IMG/VR virus record: IMGVR_UViG_3300042319_000547
Location: 1 to 25,665 of that record
Origin: a virus
Reading direction: 5' to 3' (one strand)
DNA length: 25,665 nt
Positions 7,009 through 14,772 of the stretch are shown piece after piece; the first letter of the stretch is position 1; the number at the start of each line of letters is the position of its first letter. The notes beneath the pieces are model-generated. The model did no database searches and was not told the DNA's origin. It was given only the letters and a program-made list of their open reading frames with translations. Both the position numbers and the translations under genes were made by a program.

Positions 7009-7464
7009 ATGGCAGTAAAAAAAGGGGCAACCCAAGGTGCAACAATTTTCGATTTTATCGACGGAGTAACATACAAAAAGAAACAATGGTCAAGCTATTC
7101 AGAAACTGATCAGAAAAGATTCGCACCATTTATTGTGAATCGATGGCTGAGTATGCGTCAGGAGTTCACTGAACTAGTTAATGTGTTACAAACATACACA
7201 ATTGGGTTGTTACGACCATCAGAAACATATCGTTTGTATCATGATTTTCTTCCGGCATCTAAAGGCTTTGCTAAATACATAAAAGGCAAAAAAGAAGATA
7301 CCTATACCAAGGAACTGGTAGCACAAGTAGCTGAGCATTATCAAGTATCCAAACATGAAGCTGTTGAGTATATAGATTTAATGGATCTACATAGTTGCGA
7401 TGCATTGATATCAAAATACGGATATACCGACAAAGAAAAACAAACTATATTAAAAGGTAAATAA
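7009..7464 (+). CDS. 62: Clamp loader small subunit (T4 gp62-like)
   Basis: The protein follows the pattern of gp62 homologues in T4-like phages. It starts with a Phe-Asp-x-Ile segment and has the characteristic Pro-Phe-x-Val-Asn-Arg-x-Leu-Ser block (here Phe-Ile-Val-Asn-Arg-Trp-Leu-Ser, about residues 41-48). A Tyr-x-x-Leu(His)-Asp-Phe-Leu run then leads to a basic Lys-Gly-Phe-Ala-Lys-Tyr-Ile patch, and a C-terminal helix pair has a Tyr-x-x-Ser-x-x-Glu-Ala segment. This subunit holds the gp44 ATPases in the loader complex. The start is ATG at 7009, just after the preceding stop; the upstream in-frame ATG at 6973 would overlap the previous gene. The length of 151 aa is shorter than T4 gp62 (187 aa) but usual for cyanophage versions. 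Gene order supports the call. Confidence 0.8.
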   Translation: MAVKKGATQGATIFDFIDGVTYKKKQWSSYSETDQKRFAPFIVNRWLSMRQEFTELVNVLQTYTIGLLRPSETYRLYHDFLPASKGFAKYIKGKKEDTYTKELVAQVAEHYQVSKHEAVEYIDLMDLHSCDALISKYGYTDKEKQTILKGK

Positions 7465-7706
7465 TGAATATAAACACACAAACACACTATCGGGGCAAAA
7501 ATAGTCTATATAAATTTGCAGAAGAGTGGCAGCTTAATAGCTATGAATTTGATATTATAAAACGAATAGTTAGATGCCGTCACAAAGGCAACTTTGCAGA
7601 AGATTTAAAAAAGACAAACGATTTAATCAATATATATCTAGCAGAACAACAAGCTGCGTATGATCAGGTAAATATTTCAAATAATTTGTTGGAATTGCGA
7701 AAATAA
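7464..7706 (+). CDS. DUF3310-like phage protein, 80 aa
   Basis: The sequence follows the DUF3310 pattern common in phages: an N-terminal His-Tyr-x-Gly (8-11), an aromatic and acidic helix, a Phe-x-Ile-Ile-Lys-Arg-Ile-Val-Arg segment in place of the usual Gly-Asn-Val-x-Lys-Tyr-Leu-x-Arg, and then Gly-Asn-x-x-Glu-Asp-Leu-Lys-Lys (42-50). Such proteins are often listed as nucleotide-kinase-like, but their biochemical role is unproven. The ATG overlaps the gp62-like stop as TAATG, so the two are coupled. The last 15 residues are polar and specific to this protein. The family assignment is fairly good; function remains unknown. Confidence 0.65.
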   Translation: MNINTQTHYRGKNSLYKFAEEWQLNSYEFDIIKRIVRCRHKGNFAEDLKKTNDLINIYLAEQQAAYDQVNISNNLLELRK

Positions 7707-7730
7707 TTTCTTATAATATAAAAAAAGAGT

Positions 7731-7820
7731 ATGACAAATCATGTATTTACATTTATAACGGCTACTGCTACGAATGGCACAATACAACTTGATTTAGATA
7801 ATTATAAAGATATTAACTAA
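7731..7820 (+). CDS. Possible small peptide, 29 aa
   Basis: An ATG after AAAAAAGAGT opens a 29-codon frame ending at TAA 7818-7820, filling most of the gap between the DUF3310-like gene and the nuclease gene. The peptide is Thr- and Asn-rich with a hydrophobic start and acidic end and no known motif. The AAAGAG-like sequence before the ATG is the best argument for translation. It may equally be a chance frame in a short leader. Confidence 0.35.
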   Translation: MTNHVFTFITATATNGTIQLDLDNYKDIN

Positions 7821-7835
7821 TAACATATCAGTAAT

Positions 7836-8789
7836 ATGAAGTCAGGATACATTAGTCCAATATATAAATTATCATTAACTGATCCTAGCACAGTCCCCGC
7901 TAAGATATCGTACTCACAATTCGCAATGCATGAAAAATGTCCGAAACAGTGGGAACTGTCATACATAAAGAAGTTAGCGCCATTTACTCATAGTATTAAT
8001 ACAATATTTGGAACTGCGTTTCATGAAACCCTGCAAGAGTATCTTACAACAATGTACACTAAATCAGTCAATGAAGCCAATGATTTAGATCTGCCAAAAA
8101 TGCTCACTGAAAATATGAAAACTGAGTATTTTAAGGGTGTTACTGAAAATAACGGCGTGCATTTTTCAACGCCGGCTGAATTAGAAGAATTTTTATCTGA
8201 TGGTATTTCAATTTTAAATTGGTTCATAAAAAGAAGATCACAGTATTTTTCTACTAAACAGCATGAACTAATAGGCATCGAAGTTCAATTATGTATACCA
8301 GCATCGGATATTAATCCTTCAGTATATTGGTATGGCTTTATCGATGTTGTAATCAAAGACATCAAAAATAATCGAATTAATATTATTGATATTAAAACTA
8401 GCACAACCGGGTGGAATAAATATCAAAAAGCAGACAAATTAAAAGCAGCTCAGTTAGTTTCATATAAAAACTTTTATTCAAAACAGTTTGGATATCCAAA
8501 AGATAATATCGATATAGAATTTTTTGTAGTAAAACGAAAAATACAAGTAGATTCAATGTTCCCACAACACCGAATACAACAAATTTTTCCGGCATCTGGA
8601 AAGATTACCCAAAAGCAGGTGCAACAACAAATTGATAAGTTTATATCTATGTGTTTTGATTTGGATGGAAATAAAAATGAATCTAGAACATATATGCCGA
8701 TTGCCGGAAAGGGTGCGAATAATTGTAAATGGTGTCCATTTAAAACTGATTATGAAAATTGTCCTAAGGAAAACAGGATACGAGAATGA
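7836..8789 (+). CDS. PD-(D/E)XK exonuclease with Cas4/AddB-like Fe-S cysteines
   Basis: Core motifs of RecB/Cas4-type PDDEXK nucleases are in order: Phe-Gly-Thr-Ala-Phe-His (58-63, motif His63), Gly-Phe-Ile-Asp (Asp170), Ile-Ile-Asp-Ile-Lys (Asp185, Lys187) and Gln206-x-x-x-Tyr210. One cysteine near the N-terminus (Cys35) and three near the C-terminus (Cys297, Cys300, Cys309) have the spacing of the four ligands that clamp a 4Fe-4S cluster in Cas4 and AddB. The enzyme probably degrades or resects DNA ends during phage recombination, repair or host DNA breakdown. The length of 317 aa suits a single-domain nuclease; there is no helicase part. No cas gene is nearby, so a CRISPR role is not suggested. 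It follows a short gap after 7820, and a SLOG-type gene follows 35 nt later. Confidence 0.9.
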   Translation: MKSGYISPIYKLSLTDPSTVPAKISYSQFAMHEKCPKQWELSYIKKLAPFTHSINTIFGTAFHETLQEYLTTMYTKSVNEANDLDLPKMLTENMKTEYFKGVTENNGVHFSTPAELEEFLSDGISILNWFIKRRSQYFSTKQHELIGIEVQLCIPASDINPSVYWYGFIDVVIKDIKNNRINIIDIKTSTTGWNKYQKADKLKAAQLVSYKNFYSKQFGYPKDNIDIEFFVVKRKIQVDSMFPQHRIQQIFPASGKITQKQVQQQIDKFISMCFDLDGNKNESRTYMPIAGKGANNCKWCPFKTDYENCPKENRIRE

Positions 8790-8824
8790 TTTAATCATAT
8801 CATTATAAAATACGACAAATATTG

Positions 8825-9223
8825 ATGAAAATAGCGATAATAGGAAATACAAATTGGCAAAATAAAAGAAAAGTAAAAGATATATTATATAGTATCAAAC
8901 AAAAGTATCCAGAAGCTACAGTTGTAGGCGGCGGCGGAAAGGAAGGTGCCAATCATATGGTAAAAAAATATGCATTGGAGTTTGGGATGGAATATGCAGA
9001 ATACAATCCATCATTTTCAGGATTTAATATGTATTCAGCCATGCCAAAATCATATTATGGAAAACAATATCATTTTAGCCAATTGCATCACAGAATGAAA
9101 TTATTGGCATTAAGTTGTGATTATATAATGATTTTAACAAATGACCCCGAGCTAGATCCAGTTTTAAAAACAGCTTATAATCAAGCAAAAAAATCTAACA
9201 AATCGGTTGTTATTTTAAATTAA
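8825..9223 (+). CDS. SLOG/DprA-A-like nucleotide-binding-fold protein, 132 aa
   Basis: The protein begins with a strand and Ile-Gly-Asn-Thr-Asn, then has a Gly-Gly-Gly-Gly-Lys-Glu-Gly-Ala-Asn loop at 35-43 and a C-terminal strand/helix with Thr-Asn-Asp-Pro-Glu-Leu-Asp-Pro. This is the layout of the SLOG (DUF2493/DprA-like) Rossmannoid fold that binds nucleotides or ssDNA. SLOG proteins occur in phage and in defence or signalling contexts. The start is ATG at 8825, not the TTG one codon upstream, because ATG Met-Lys-Ile-Ala opens the first strand. It follows the nuclease gene, and its stop is 38 nt before the glycan island. The ligand is unknown. Confidence 0.6.
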   Translation: MKIAIIGNTNWQNKRKVKDILYSIKQKYPEATVVGGGGKEGANHMVKKYALEFGMEYAEYNPSFSGFNMYSAMPKSYYGKQYHFSQLHHRMKLLALSCDYIMILTNDPELDPVLKTAYNQAKKSNKSVVILN

Positions 9224-9224
9224 A

Positions 9225-9245
9225 ATATTTATAATAAAGTTATAA
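9225..9245 (+). promoter_or_regulatory. Candidate promoter upstream of the glycan island
   Basis: ATATTTATAATAAAG and TTATAA immediately follow the SLOG gene stop and precede the first island gene by 16 nt. A nearly identical ATATTTATAATAAA box lies before the lysis cassette at 22408, and a variant at 24474. The shared box suggests a phage promoter class; AT-rich background makes this uncertain. Confidence 0.4.
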
Positions 9246-9261
9246 ACAAGAAAGAGTTTTT

Positions 9262-10746
9262 ATGAAATTACCAGAACTAGAATCTGCTACCCTTAGTAAA
9301 AAGAAACGCAAGATTTTATTATTATCAGATGATTTGCGATTGCCATCTGGCATTGGAACTATATCTCGAGAAATTGTATTAAATACAGTTGATCATTATG
9401 ATTGGGTACAGTTAGGAGCTGCATTAAATCATCCGGAGCACGGCAAAGGAATAGATGTATCTGCGGATATTACTAAAGAAACTGGAGTTAGTGATGTATC
9501 TGTAAAAATTATTCCGTGGTCTGGATATGGAGATCGTAATATCTTAATGGCATTAATTAATGCTGAAAAGCCTGACGCTATACTACATTTTACCGATCCT
9601 AGATATTGGACTTGGCTATATGCGTTAGAACATGAATTAAAAAATACATTTGAAATTCCAATTATTTATTATTCCATATGGGATGATTTGCCTTTCCCAA
9701 TGTGGAACGCGCCATTTTACGGAAGTTGTGATTTAATCATGGGTATTAGTAAACAATCACATAATATTCACAACGAAGTATTAAAACAAAATGATTTCAA
9801 TGTAATTGACTTGGATGAGCAACCATTAACTGATTTGATTACTCCGAAAACGATATTAACTAGTTTCGTACCACATGGACTAAATCATAATAAATTTAAA
9901 CCAATATTGGATACTGACCCACTTTATCAAACTATGTTTAATGATATTAAAACAGGACATGATGTAGATTTTGTTGTGATGTGGAATAATCGAAATATCA
10001 GAAGAAAACAACCAGGCGATCTTATACTAGCATTCAAACAATTTAGATCAAGACTACCACAAGAACAACAAGATCGAGTTGCATTGCTATTACATACTGC
10101 TATTTCAGATGAAAATGGCACCGATTTACGGGCCGTATGGAAAGCCGTTGCTCCTGAGTGTAAAATTATATTCTCAGATAAGAAACTAGGCTTAGATGAA
10201 CTTAATGCCATGTATAACGTGGCGGATGTGGTAGTTAATATAGCATCAAACGAAGGATGGGGACTAAGTAGTACGGAAGCAATGTTATCTGGTACTCCGA
10301 TAATTAATAATGTTACCGGCGGGTTACAAGATCAATGTGGATTTCTAGACGAAAATGGAGAATGGATTCGTTTCAATGGCGAATTTACAAGCAACCATGC
10401 TGGAAAATATAAAAATCATGGCAAATGGGTTAAACCGGTATTTCCTAGTAACAGATCACTACAAGGATCGCCAATGACTCCATATATTTTTGATGACCGT
10501 GTTAATTTTGATGATGTGGCAAATGCTATCATGTATTGGTATAACATGGATTCTACTAAACGATTAGAATATGGAGCAACCGGTAGAACGTTTTGTTTAG
10601 AAAACGGATTAACGGCTGAACAAATGGGGAAATCAATGAAACGGTATATCGATATATTATTTGAGTATAAACCATTGGTATCAACAAGATATGTAGTTAA
10701 ACCGGTTACAAAAAAACAATATAAAAATATAGGAATCACACAATGA
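9262..10746 (+). CDS. GT4-type glycosyltransferase, 494 aa
   Basis: This is a large GT-B transferase. The N-terminal domain opens with Leu-Leu-Leu-Ser-Asp-Asp and a Gly-Ile-Gly loop (30-32). The C-terminal donor domain includes Met-Trp-Asn-Asn-Arg-Asn (240-245) and an exact E-x7-E motif, Glu331 to Glu339, in Glu-Gly-Trp-Gly-Leu-Ser-Ser-Thr-Glu, the hallmark of GT family 4 retaining enzymes. An aromatic middle stretch (about 105-155) may shape the acceptor site. The start has an AAGAAAGAG sequence 5 nt upstream. The ATGA junction at 10743 couples it with the next GT4. It heads the glycan island, behind a candidate promoter. Donor and acceptor are not predictable; retaining chemistry is expected from the family. 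Confidence 0.92.
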   Translation: MKLPELESATLSKKKRKILLLSDDLRLPSGIGTISREIVLNTVDHYDWVQLGAALNHPEHGKGIDVSADITKETGVSDVSVKIIPWSGYGDRNILMALINAEKPDAILHFTDPRYWTWLYALEHELKNTFEIPIIYYSIWDDLPFPMWNAPFYGSCDLIMGISKQSHNIHNEVLKQNDFNVIDLDEQPLTDLITPKTILTSFVPHGLNHNKFKPILDTDPLYQTMFNDIKTGHDVDFVVMWNNRNIRRKQPGDLILAFKQFRSRLPQEQQDRVALLLHTAISDENGTDLRAVWKAVAPECKIIFSDKKLGLDELNAMYNVADVVVNIASNEGWGLSSTEAMLSGTPIINNVTGGLQDQCGFLDENGEWIRFNGEFTSNHAGKYKNHGKWVKPVFPSNRSLQGSPMTPYIFDDRVNFDDVANAIMYWYNMDSTKRLEYGATGRTFCLENGLTAEQMGKSMKRYIDILFEYKPLVSTRYVVKPVTKKQYKNIGITQ

Positions 10747-12029
10747 GAAAAGTAGTTATAGCATCGCCACTAGCAACACAAAGTGGATATGGGCACCACG
10801 CGCGTGAATTTATCACAAACTCAATGGAATTGATGACACGAGCCGAATTAGGAGAAAATCAATGGGATATTAAACTAGTTTCGCTGCCATGGGGCCATAC
10901 CCCATTTACTTATCCATTGCCGCTGCACTGGCAAACTGCAATGATTGGATTGCCATTACATGAACAGCCAGAAGTCTGGGTTCAGATTACAGTACCAAAT
11001 GAGTTTCAAAATGTAGGAAAATACAATATTGGCGTAACTGCTGGAACAGAGGGCGATGTTTGCCCAAAAGAGTGGATTGAATCGATTAATAAAATGGATG
11101 TAGTTATAGTACCATCTCATTTCACTAAAACTGTATTCGAAAATACCGCAAAAGCCCATAACATGGGTATTACATGCAAACTCCGAGTCGTTAATGAATA
11201 TTTTAGAGAATCAGTATATTCTACACAATTGGAAAGTGCACAAAAGGCATCAGAACGAATTCCAGAATTAGATAATATTTCAGAATCGTGGTGTTTTTTA
11301 GCAGTTGGTCATTGGTTAACTGGTATACTAAATGAAGATCGAAAAAATGTATCTGGATTAATATATAATTTCTTTAATACATATAAAGGAAAATCAAATG
11401 CCCCTGGATTGATTTTAAAAACGAGTGGAGCAACATATTCAGTAACAGACAGATACGAAATTGAAAATAAAATCAATCAAATACAAGATTTATTTGGAAC
11501 CCGAAAGTTACCTAATGTGTATCTAGTGCACGGAGATTTATCAGATGCTGAAATGAATTCATTGTACAACCATCCTAAGGTAAAAGCAATGGTATCGTTT
11601 ACTAGAGCTGAAGGTTTCGGTCGGCCGTTATTAGAATTCTCTACAACTGGTAAACCCATTATTGCCCCATATTATTCTGGTCAAGTCGACTTTTTACATC
11701 CGGAGTATATTTGTCGATTAGCCGGCGGACTCACACCAATTCATGAATCGGCCCAAAATAAATTTTTAATTGGGGAATCGAAATGGTTTACTGTAGATCA
11801 TACTCATGCATCTAAAATGATGAAAGATGTTCAAAAACATTATAATAAATGGTTAGTATCTGCAAAAAAGCAACGAGTACATGTTAACAAACGTTTCACA
11901 AAAAAACATATCCAAGAAACGCAATATACTCTAGTATTTAAAGAAATTTTAGATGATCTAGAAAATATTCCGCGGCAACTAGAAATAAAACTTCCTAAGT
12001 TGACTTTGCCTAAATTAACCACAGTTTAG
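10743..12029 (+). CDS. GT4-type glycosyltransferase, 428 aa
   Basis: A second GT-B protein carries an exact E-x7-E, Glu290 to Glu298, in Ala-Glu-Gly-Phe-Gly-Arg-Pro-Leu-Leu-Glu, and a Gly-Lys-Pro-Ile-Ile-Ala-Pro turn after it. The N-terminal domain begins with Ile-Ala-Ser-Pro-Leu and Gly-Tyr-Gly-His (15-18), the usual start of the acceptor domain. A Pro-Ser-His-Phe segment at 124-127 matches the interdomain region. Its ATG overlaps the stop of the previous GT4 as ATGA, so the pair is likely co-translated and may add successive sugars. The tail (about 405-428) is basic and Leu-Pro-Lys rich. A 44-nt AT-rich gap follows before a small gene; no terminator is visible there. Confidence 0.9.
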   Translation: MRKVVIASPLATQSGYGHHAREFITNSMELMTRAELGENQWDIKLVSLPWGHTPFTYPLPLHWQTAMIGLPLHEQPEVWVQITVPNEFQNVGKYNIGVTAGTEGDVCPKEWIESINKMDVVIVPSHFTKTVFENTAKAHNMGITCKLRVVNEYFRESVYSTQLESAQKASERIPELDNISESWCFLAVGHWLTGILNEDRKNVSGLIYNFFNTYKGKSNAPGLILKTSGATYSVTDRYEIENKINQIQDLFGTRKLPNVYLVHGDLSDAEMNSLYNHPKVKAMVSFTRAEGFGRPLLEFSTTGKPIIAPYYSGQVDFLHPEYICRLAGGLTPIHESAQNKFLIGESKWFTVDHTHASKMMKDVQKHYNKWLVSAKKQRVHVNKRFTKKHIQETQYTLVFKEILDDLENIPRQLEIKLPKLTLPKLTTV

Positions 12030-12073
12030 ATTAGGATATATGTAATAATTTTCCTATATTAAAATAAAAAGTT

Positions 12074-12319
12074 ATGAGAAGCAGAGATAGTGAAGATATA
12101 TTAAATTGGTTAAAACGCATAATAGATTCATGTGAAACATTAGATCAAGGTCGTACGGCAGAACAATGTGTTTATAACTTTAAATTGAATTATATCATTC
12201 CTACTAAGTATGCATGGAAACTAGAAACGCTTACGCGTATCTTAAACTTAAAAATATGTGTTTTAGAGTTAAAATCTCGCAGTCGCGAAATTAAATCAAC
12301 AGATAAATTAATTAATTAA
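12074..12319 (+). CDS. Hypothetical protein, 81 aa
   Basis: I do not recognise a family. The protein looks mostly helical, with acidic and basic residues mixed, a short Cys pair far apart and no membrane segment. It begins just after TATATTAAAATAAAAAGTT, the same type of leader as the gene at 741, and sits alone between the GT4 pair and a GT2 gene. A promoter could lie in this gap. Its relation to the glycan genes is unclear; it may be an inserted small phage gene. Confidence 0.6.
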   Translation: MRSRDSEDILNWLKRIIDSCETLDQGRTAEQCVYNFKLNYIIPTKYAWKLETLTRILNLKICVLELKSRSREIKSTDKLIN

Positions 12320-12336
12320 ATTTAACGATATATTAA

Positions 12337-12966
12337 ATGGCAGTAAAAATATCATATGCAATTACAGTTTGCCATGAGTTTATAGAAATACAACGTCTTG
12401 TTGCCTTCCTATTACAACACAAACGTACGGAAGATGAGATATGTATTTTGCTAGATAAACCAAAAGCATCTACCGAACTTCTGAATTTGCTTTATATTTG
12501 GTCATCTAAAGATTACATCCGCCTTAAGGAAAGTGCATTTCAAGGACACTTTGCTGATTGGAAAAACGAACTAACTAGAATGTGTACGGGGGATGTAATC
12601 GTTAACATAGATGCTGATGAACTTCCATCTGAAAAGCTGATAGAGGCTATTCCACACTTAGTACAAGAAAACCCAGATGTCGACGCAATGCTTGTTCCTA
12701 GAGTAAACACGGTAGCTGGTTTAACTTCAGATCATGTAGCAAATTGGGGCTGGCAAGTAACACCTGAGGGATGGATTAATTGGCCTGATATGCAGTGGCG
12801 GATTTATAAAAATTCTCCAGATATTAAATGGGTAAGTAAGGTTCACGAAAGGTTGGAAGGGTTTAAGACATATACGGCACTGCCAAGTGACCCTGCATTT
12901 GCTCTTTTTCACCCTAAGACCATAGACAAACAAGAACGACAAAACAGTTATTACGATACATTATGA
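12337..12966 (+). CDS. GT2-type (GT-A) glycosyltransferase, 209 aa
   Basis: The GT-A pattern is present: an N-terminal Ile-Thr-Val-Cys-His-Glu strand/loop, a helix and second strand leading to Leu-Leu-Asp-Lys-Pro, and the metal-binding Asp-Ala-Asp (92-94) in Val-Asn-Ile-Asp-Ala-Asp-Glu. A later His-Glu-Arg-Leu and His-Pro-Lys resemble the C-terminal base and acceptor region of waaE/KdtX-like family 2 enzymes. The length is short for GT2 (209 aa), but the stop couples as ATGA to the next gene, so it looks complete. Its base use is visibly richer in G+C than the following genes (25 of 60 bases in 12721-12780 by hand count), suggesting separate origin. Confidence 0.8.
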   Translation: MAVKISYAITVCHEFIEIQRLVAFLLQHKRTEDEICILLDKPKASTELLNLLYIWSSKDYIRLKESAFQGHFADWKNELTRMCTGDVIVNIDADELPSEKLIEAIPHLVQENPDVDAMLVPRVNTVAGLTSDHVANWGWQVTPEGWINWPDMQWRIYKNSPDIKWVSKVHERLEGFKTYTALPSDPAFALFHPKTIDKQERQNSYYDTL

Positions 12967-13823
12967 AAAAACGAGTATTAGTAACCGGAGGTGCTGGATT
13001 TATCGGTACAAATTTAATTAAATTACTGATCAGTAATAATTATGAGGTCATTTCAATTGATAATTATTTTACTGGAACTGTTACTAATCATGTACCCGGG
13101 GCTACATATATAAATCAAGATATTTTACAAATTTCGGATTTTTCAATATACGGAAAATTTGATGTAGTATTTCATTTAGCTGCAATTGCTAGAATTCAGC
13201 CATCATTTGATCAGCCGGTAGAATACTTTGAAAATAACGCAGTCGCTACTATGAAAATTGCAAAATTTTGTGTAGATACCAATACGCCATTAGTCTTTGC
13301 TGGATCTAGTTCGCATCATTCTGGTAAATTTAAGAATCCATATACATTTAGCAAAGATGTTGGAGAAGAAATAATTGATTTATTTCAACAACATTATAAT
13401 TTAAATGCATCCGTAGCTAGATTTTACAATGTATATGGCCCACATCATCTTAAAAACGGCGGATATTGTACTGTTATTGGGAAATGGGAAATGGCTATCG
13501 AAACGAAACAACCTATAATAATATACGGTGATGGAACTAAACGTAGAGATTTTACGCATGTTAATGATGTCGTATCTGCATTATTATTAATTTTTGAAAA
13601 AAATGCATGGAGTCATATTTTTGAAATTGGCACTGGTAAAAATTATTCTATAATAGAAATTGCAAATATGTTTAAATACAATTCAATTGTATATGAAGAT
13701 GATAAACCAGGAGAAGCAATTAATACTCTATGTGATTTTACTTTAGCTAAAAATGTATTGAATTGGGAATGTAAATTTAATATTAAAGATTATATTTTAA
13801 ACTATATAGGATCATATGAATGA
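12963..13823 (+). CDS. NAD-dependent sugar epimerase/dehydratase (extended SDR)
   Basis: The Rossmann motif Gly9-x-x-Gly12-x-x-Gly15 is followed by an acidic residue at the end of strand 2 (Asp33), which favours NAD. A His-Leu-Ala-Ala segment (71-74), Gly-Ser-Ser-Ser (114-117) and the catalytic Tyr127-x-x-x-Lys131 pair follow. The Arg-Phe-Tyr-Asn-Val-Tyr-Gly-Pro block is typical of UDP-glucose 4-epimerase-like SDRs acting on nucleotide sugars. The length of 286 aa is slightly short of GalE. It is coupled to the GT2 upstream (ATGA) and overlaps the next gene by 8 nt. It may make a precursor sugar for the NeuB/NeuA route or another donor; the precise sugar is unknown. Confidence 0.92.
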   Translation: MKKRVLVTGGAGFIGTNLIKLLISNNYEVISIDNYFTGTVTNHVPGATYINQDILQISDFSIYGKFDVVFHLAAIARIQPSFDQPVEYFENNAVATMKIAKFCVDTNTPLVFAGSSSHHSGKFKNPYTFSKDVGEEIIDLFQQHYNLNASVARFYNVYGPHHLKNGGYCTVIGKWEMAIETKQPIIIYGDGTKRRDFTHVNDVVSALLLIFEKNAWSHIFEIGTGKNYSIIEIANMFKYNSIVYEDDKPGEAINTLCDFTLAKNVLNWECKFNIKDYILNYIGSYE

Positions 13824-14772
13824 TAATTTAATTATATACGTATCGTCTCGAAATAATTATGATATGCTGAAAGGCGAAGTATTTAAAAACATTAATACTG
13901 AAAGATTTGAATTGATTAATGTAGATGATAATTCTTCTGCAGACGAAGTTGCAACAGGAAAACAATATTGTTCTGAAAATAACATAGTTTTTTTAGAAAA
14001 TAAAGACCGCGGGGTTCAAATGGCAACGCAAACATTAATTGATTTTATTAACGAGAACAGGCCGAATTGCAAATGGATAGTTTGTTTTCAACATGACATA
14101 TATCCAATTTCTGAAAATTTCTTTAAAACATTATCTGGATATATTTCAGAAGAAAAATTAAATGAATTTGGTATAGTTGGCTTCAATGTTTTAGATAATG
14201 GAGATTATACTAATGATTGTTTAGATAAGTTTAGTAGCGGCGAATCACCGCTAGGGATGATTGGAATGGCACATTTATCAATTCGATCGAATTCTGGAAG
14301 ATGGTTATGTCCTAAACAGCAAGATAAATTAATCAATTCAGGAAATTGGAATCAGCCATTTATTTCAGAATTTCCAATGTGGGCGGCAGTTGGCATCAAT
14401 GTGTCGTTATGGAATAAATATATCAAACCAACAAATGAATATCATTTTCATCTATGGTTACCGGATATTGCAATGCAGTTTAATTATTTAAATTTTCCAT
14501 GTTTAACTTTACCAAATTTGTATTGTTTAAATAATCAATTTTTAAAAGAAAAATATAATATTAATGCTAATTCCGCGACTGGTGCTAAATCAGGAAATGA
14601 ATACCACTTTGGTAAATATTCAAATTTTGATGCTTGGCGTTCTCGATGGGGATGGGATTATGAAAATACAAATACTTTTGAATCAATTAAACAAAGTTAC
14701 GATAACACGTTGATTGGTGAATATTATAAACACGATATACAAACAGGCCCATTAAGAAAATACGAATTATGA
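13816..14772 (+). CDS. GT-A-like glycosyltransferase, 318 aa
   Basis: The N-terminus has a GT2-like strand Ile-Tyr-Val-Ser-Ser-Arg-Asn, then Asn-Val-Asp-Asp-Asn-Ser-Ser (about 35-41). A Phe-Gln-His-Asp-Ile-Tyr-Pro segment near residue 95 stands where the metal-binding DxD would be. The remainder is aromatic (many Trp, Tyr, Phe), with a probable acceptor domain. It overlaps the SDR before by 8 nt and the SDR after by 4 nt (ATGA), so it belongs to the same transcript. The match is to the fold rather than to a named family, and the classic DxD is only partly kept. It is most likely a sugar transferase of the island, but a non-catalytic homologue cannot be ruled out. Confidence 0.6.
   Translation: MNDNLIIYVSSRNNYDMLKGEVFKNINTERFELINVDDNSSADEVATGKQYCSENNIVFLENKDRGVQMATQTLIDFINENRPNCKWIVCFQHDIYPISENFFKTLSGYISEEKLNEFGIVGFNVLDNGDYTNDCLDKFSSGESPLGMIGMAHLSIRSNSGRWLCPKQQDKLINSGNWNQPFISEFPMWAAVGINVSLWNKYIKPTNEYHFHLWLPDIAMQFNYLNFPCLTLPNLYCLNNQFLKEKYNINANSATGAKSGNEYHFGKYSNFDAWRSRWGWDYENTNTFESIKQSYDNTLIGEYYKHDIQTGPLRKYEL

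Noticed and set aside
7836-8789. CRISPR Cas4 as the identity of the nuclease
   Set aside because: No cas1, cas2 or repeat array is seen; stand-alone Cas4-like nucleases are frequent in phages.
8931-8939. GGCGGCGGC run as a repeat element
   Set aside because: It simply encodes the glycine loop of the SLOG-type protein.
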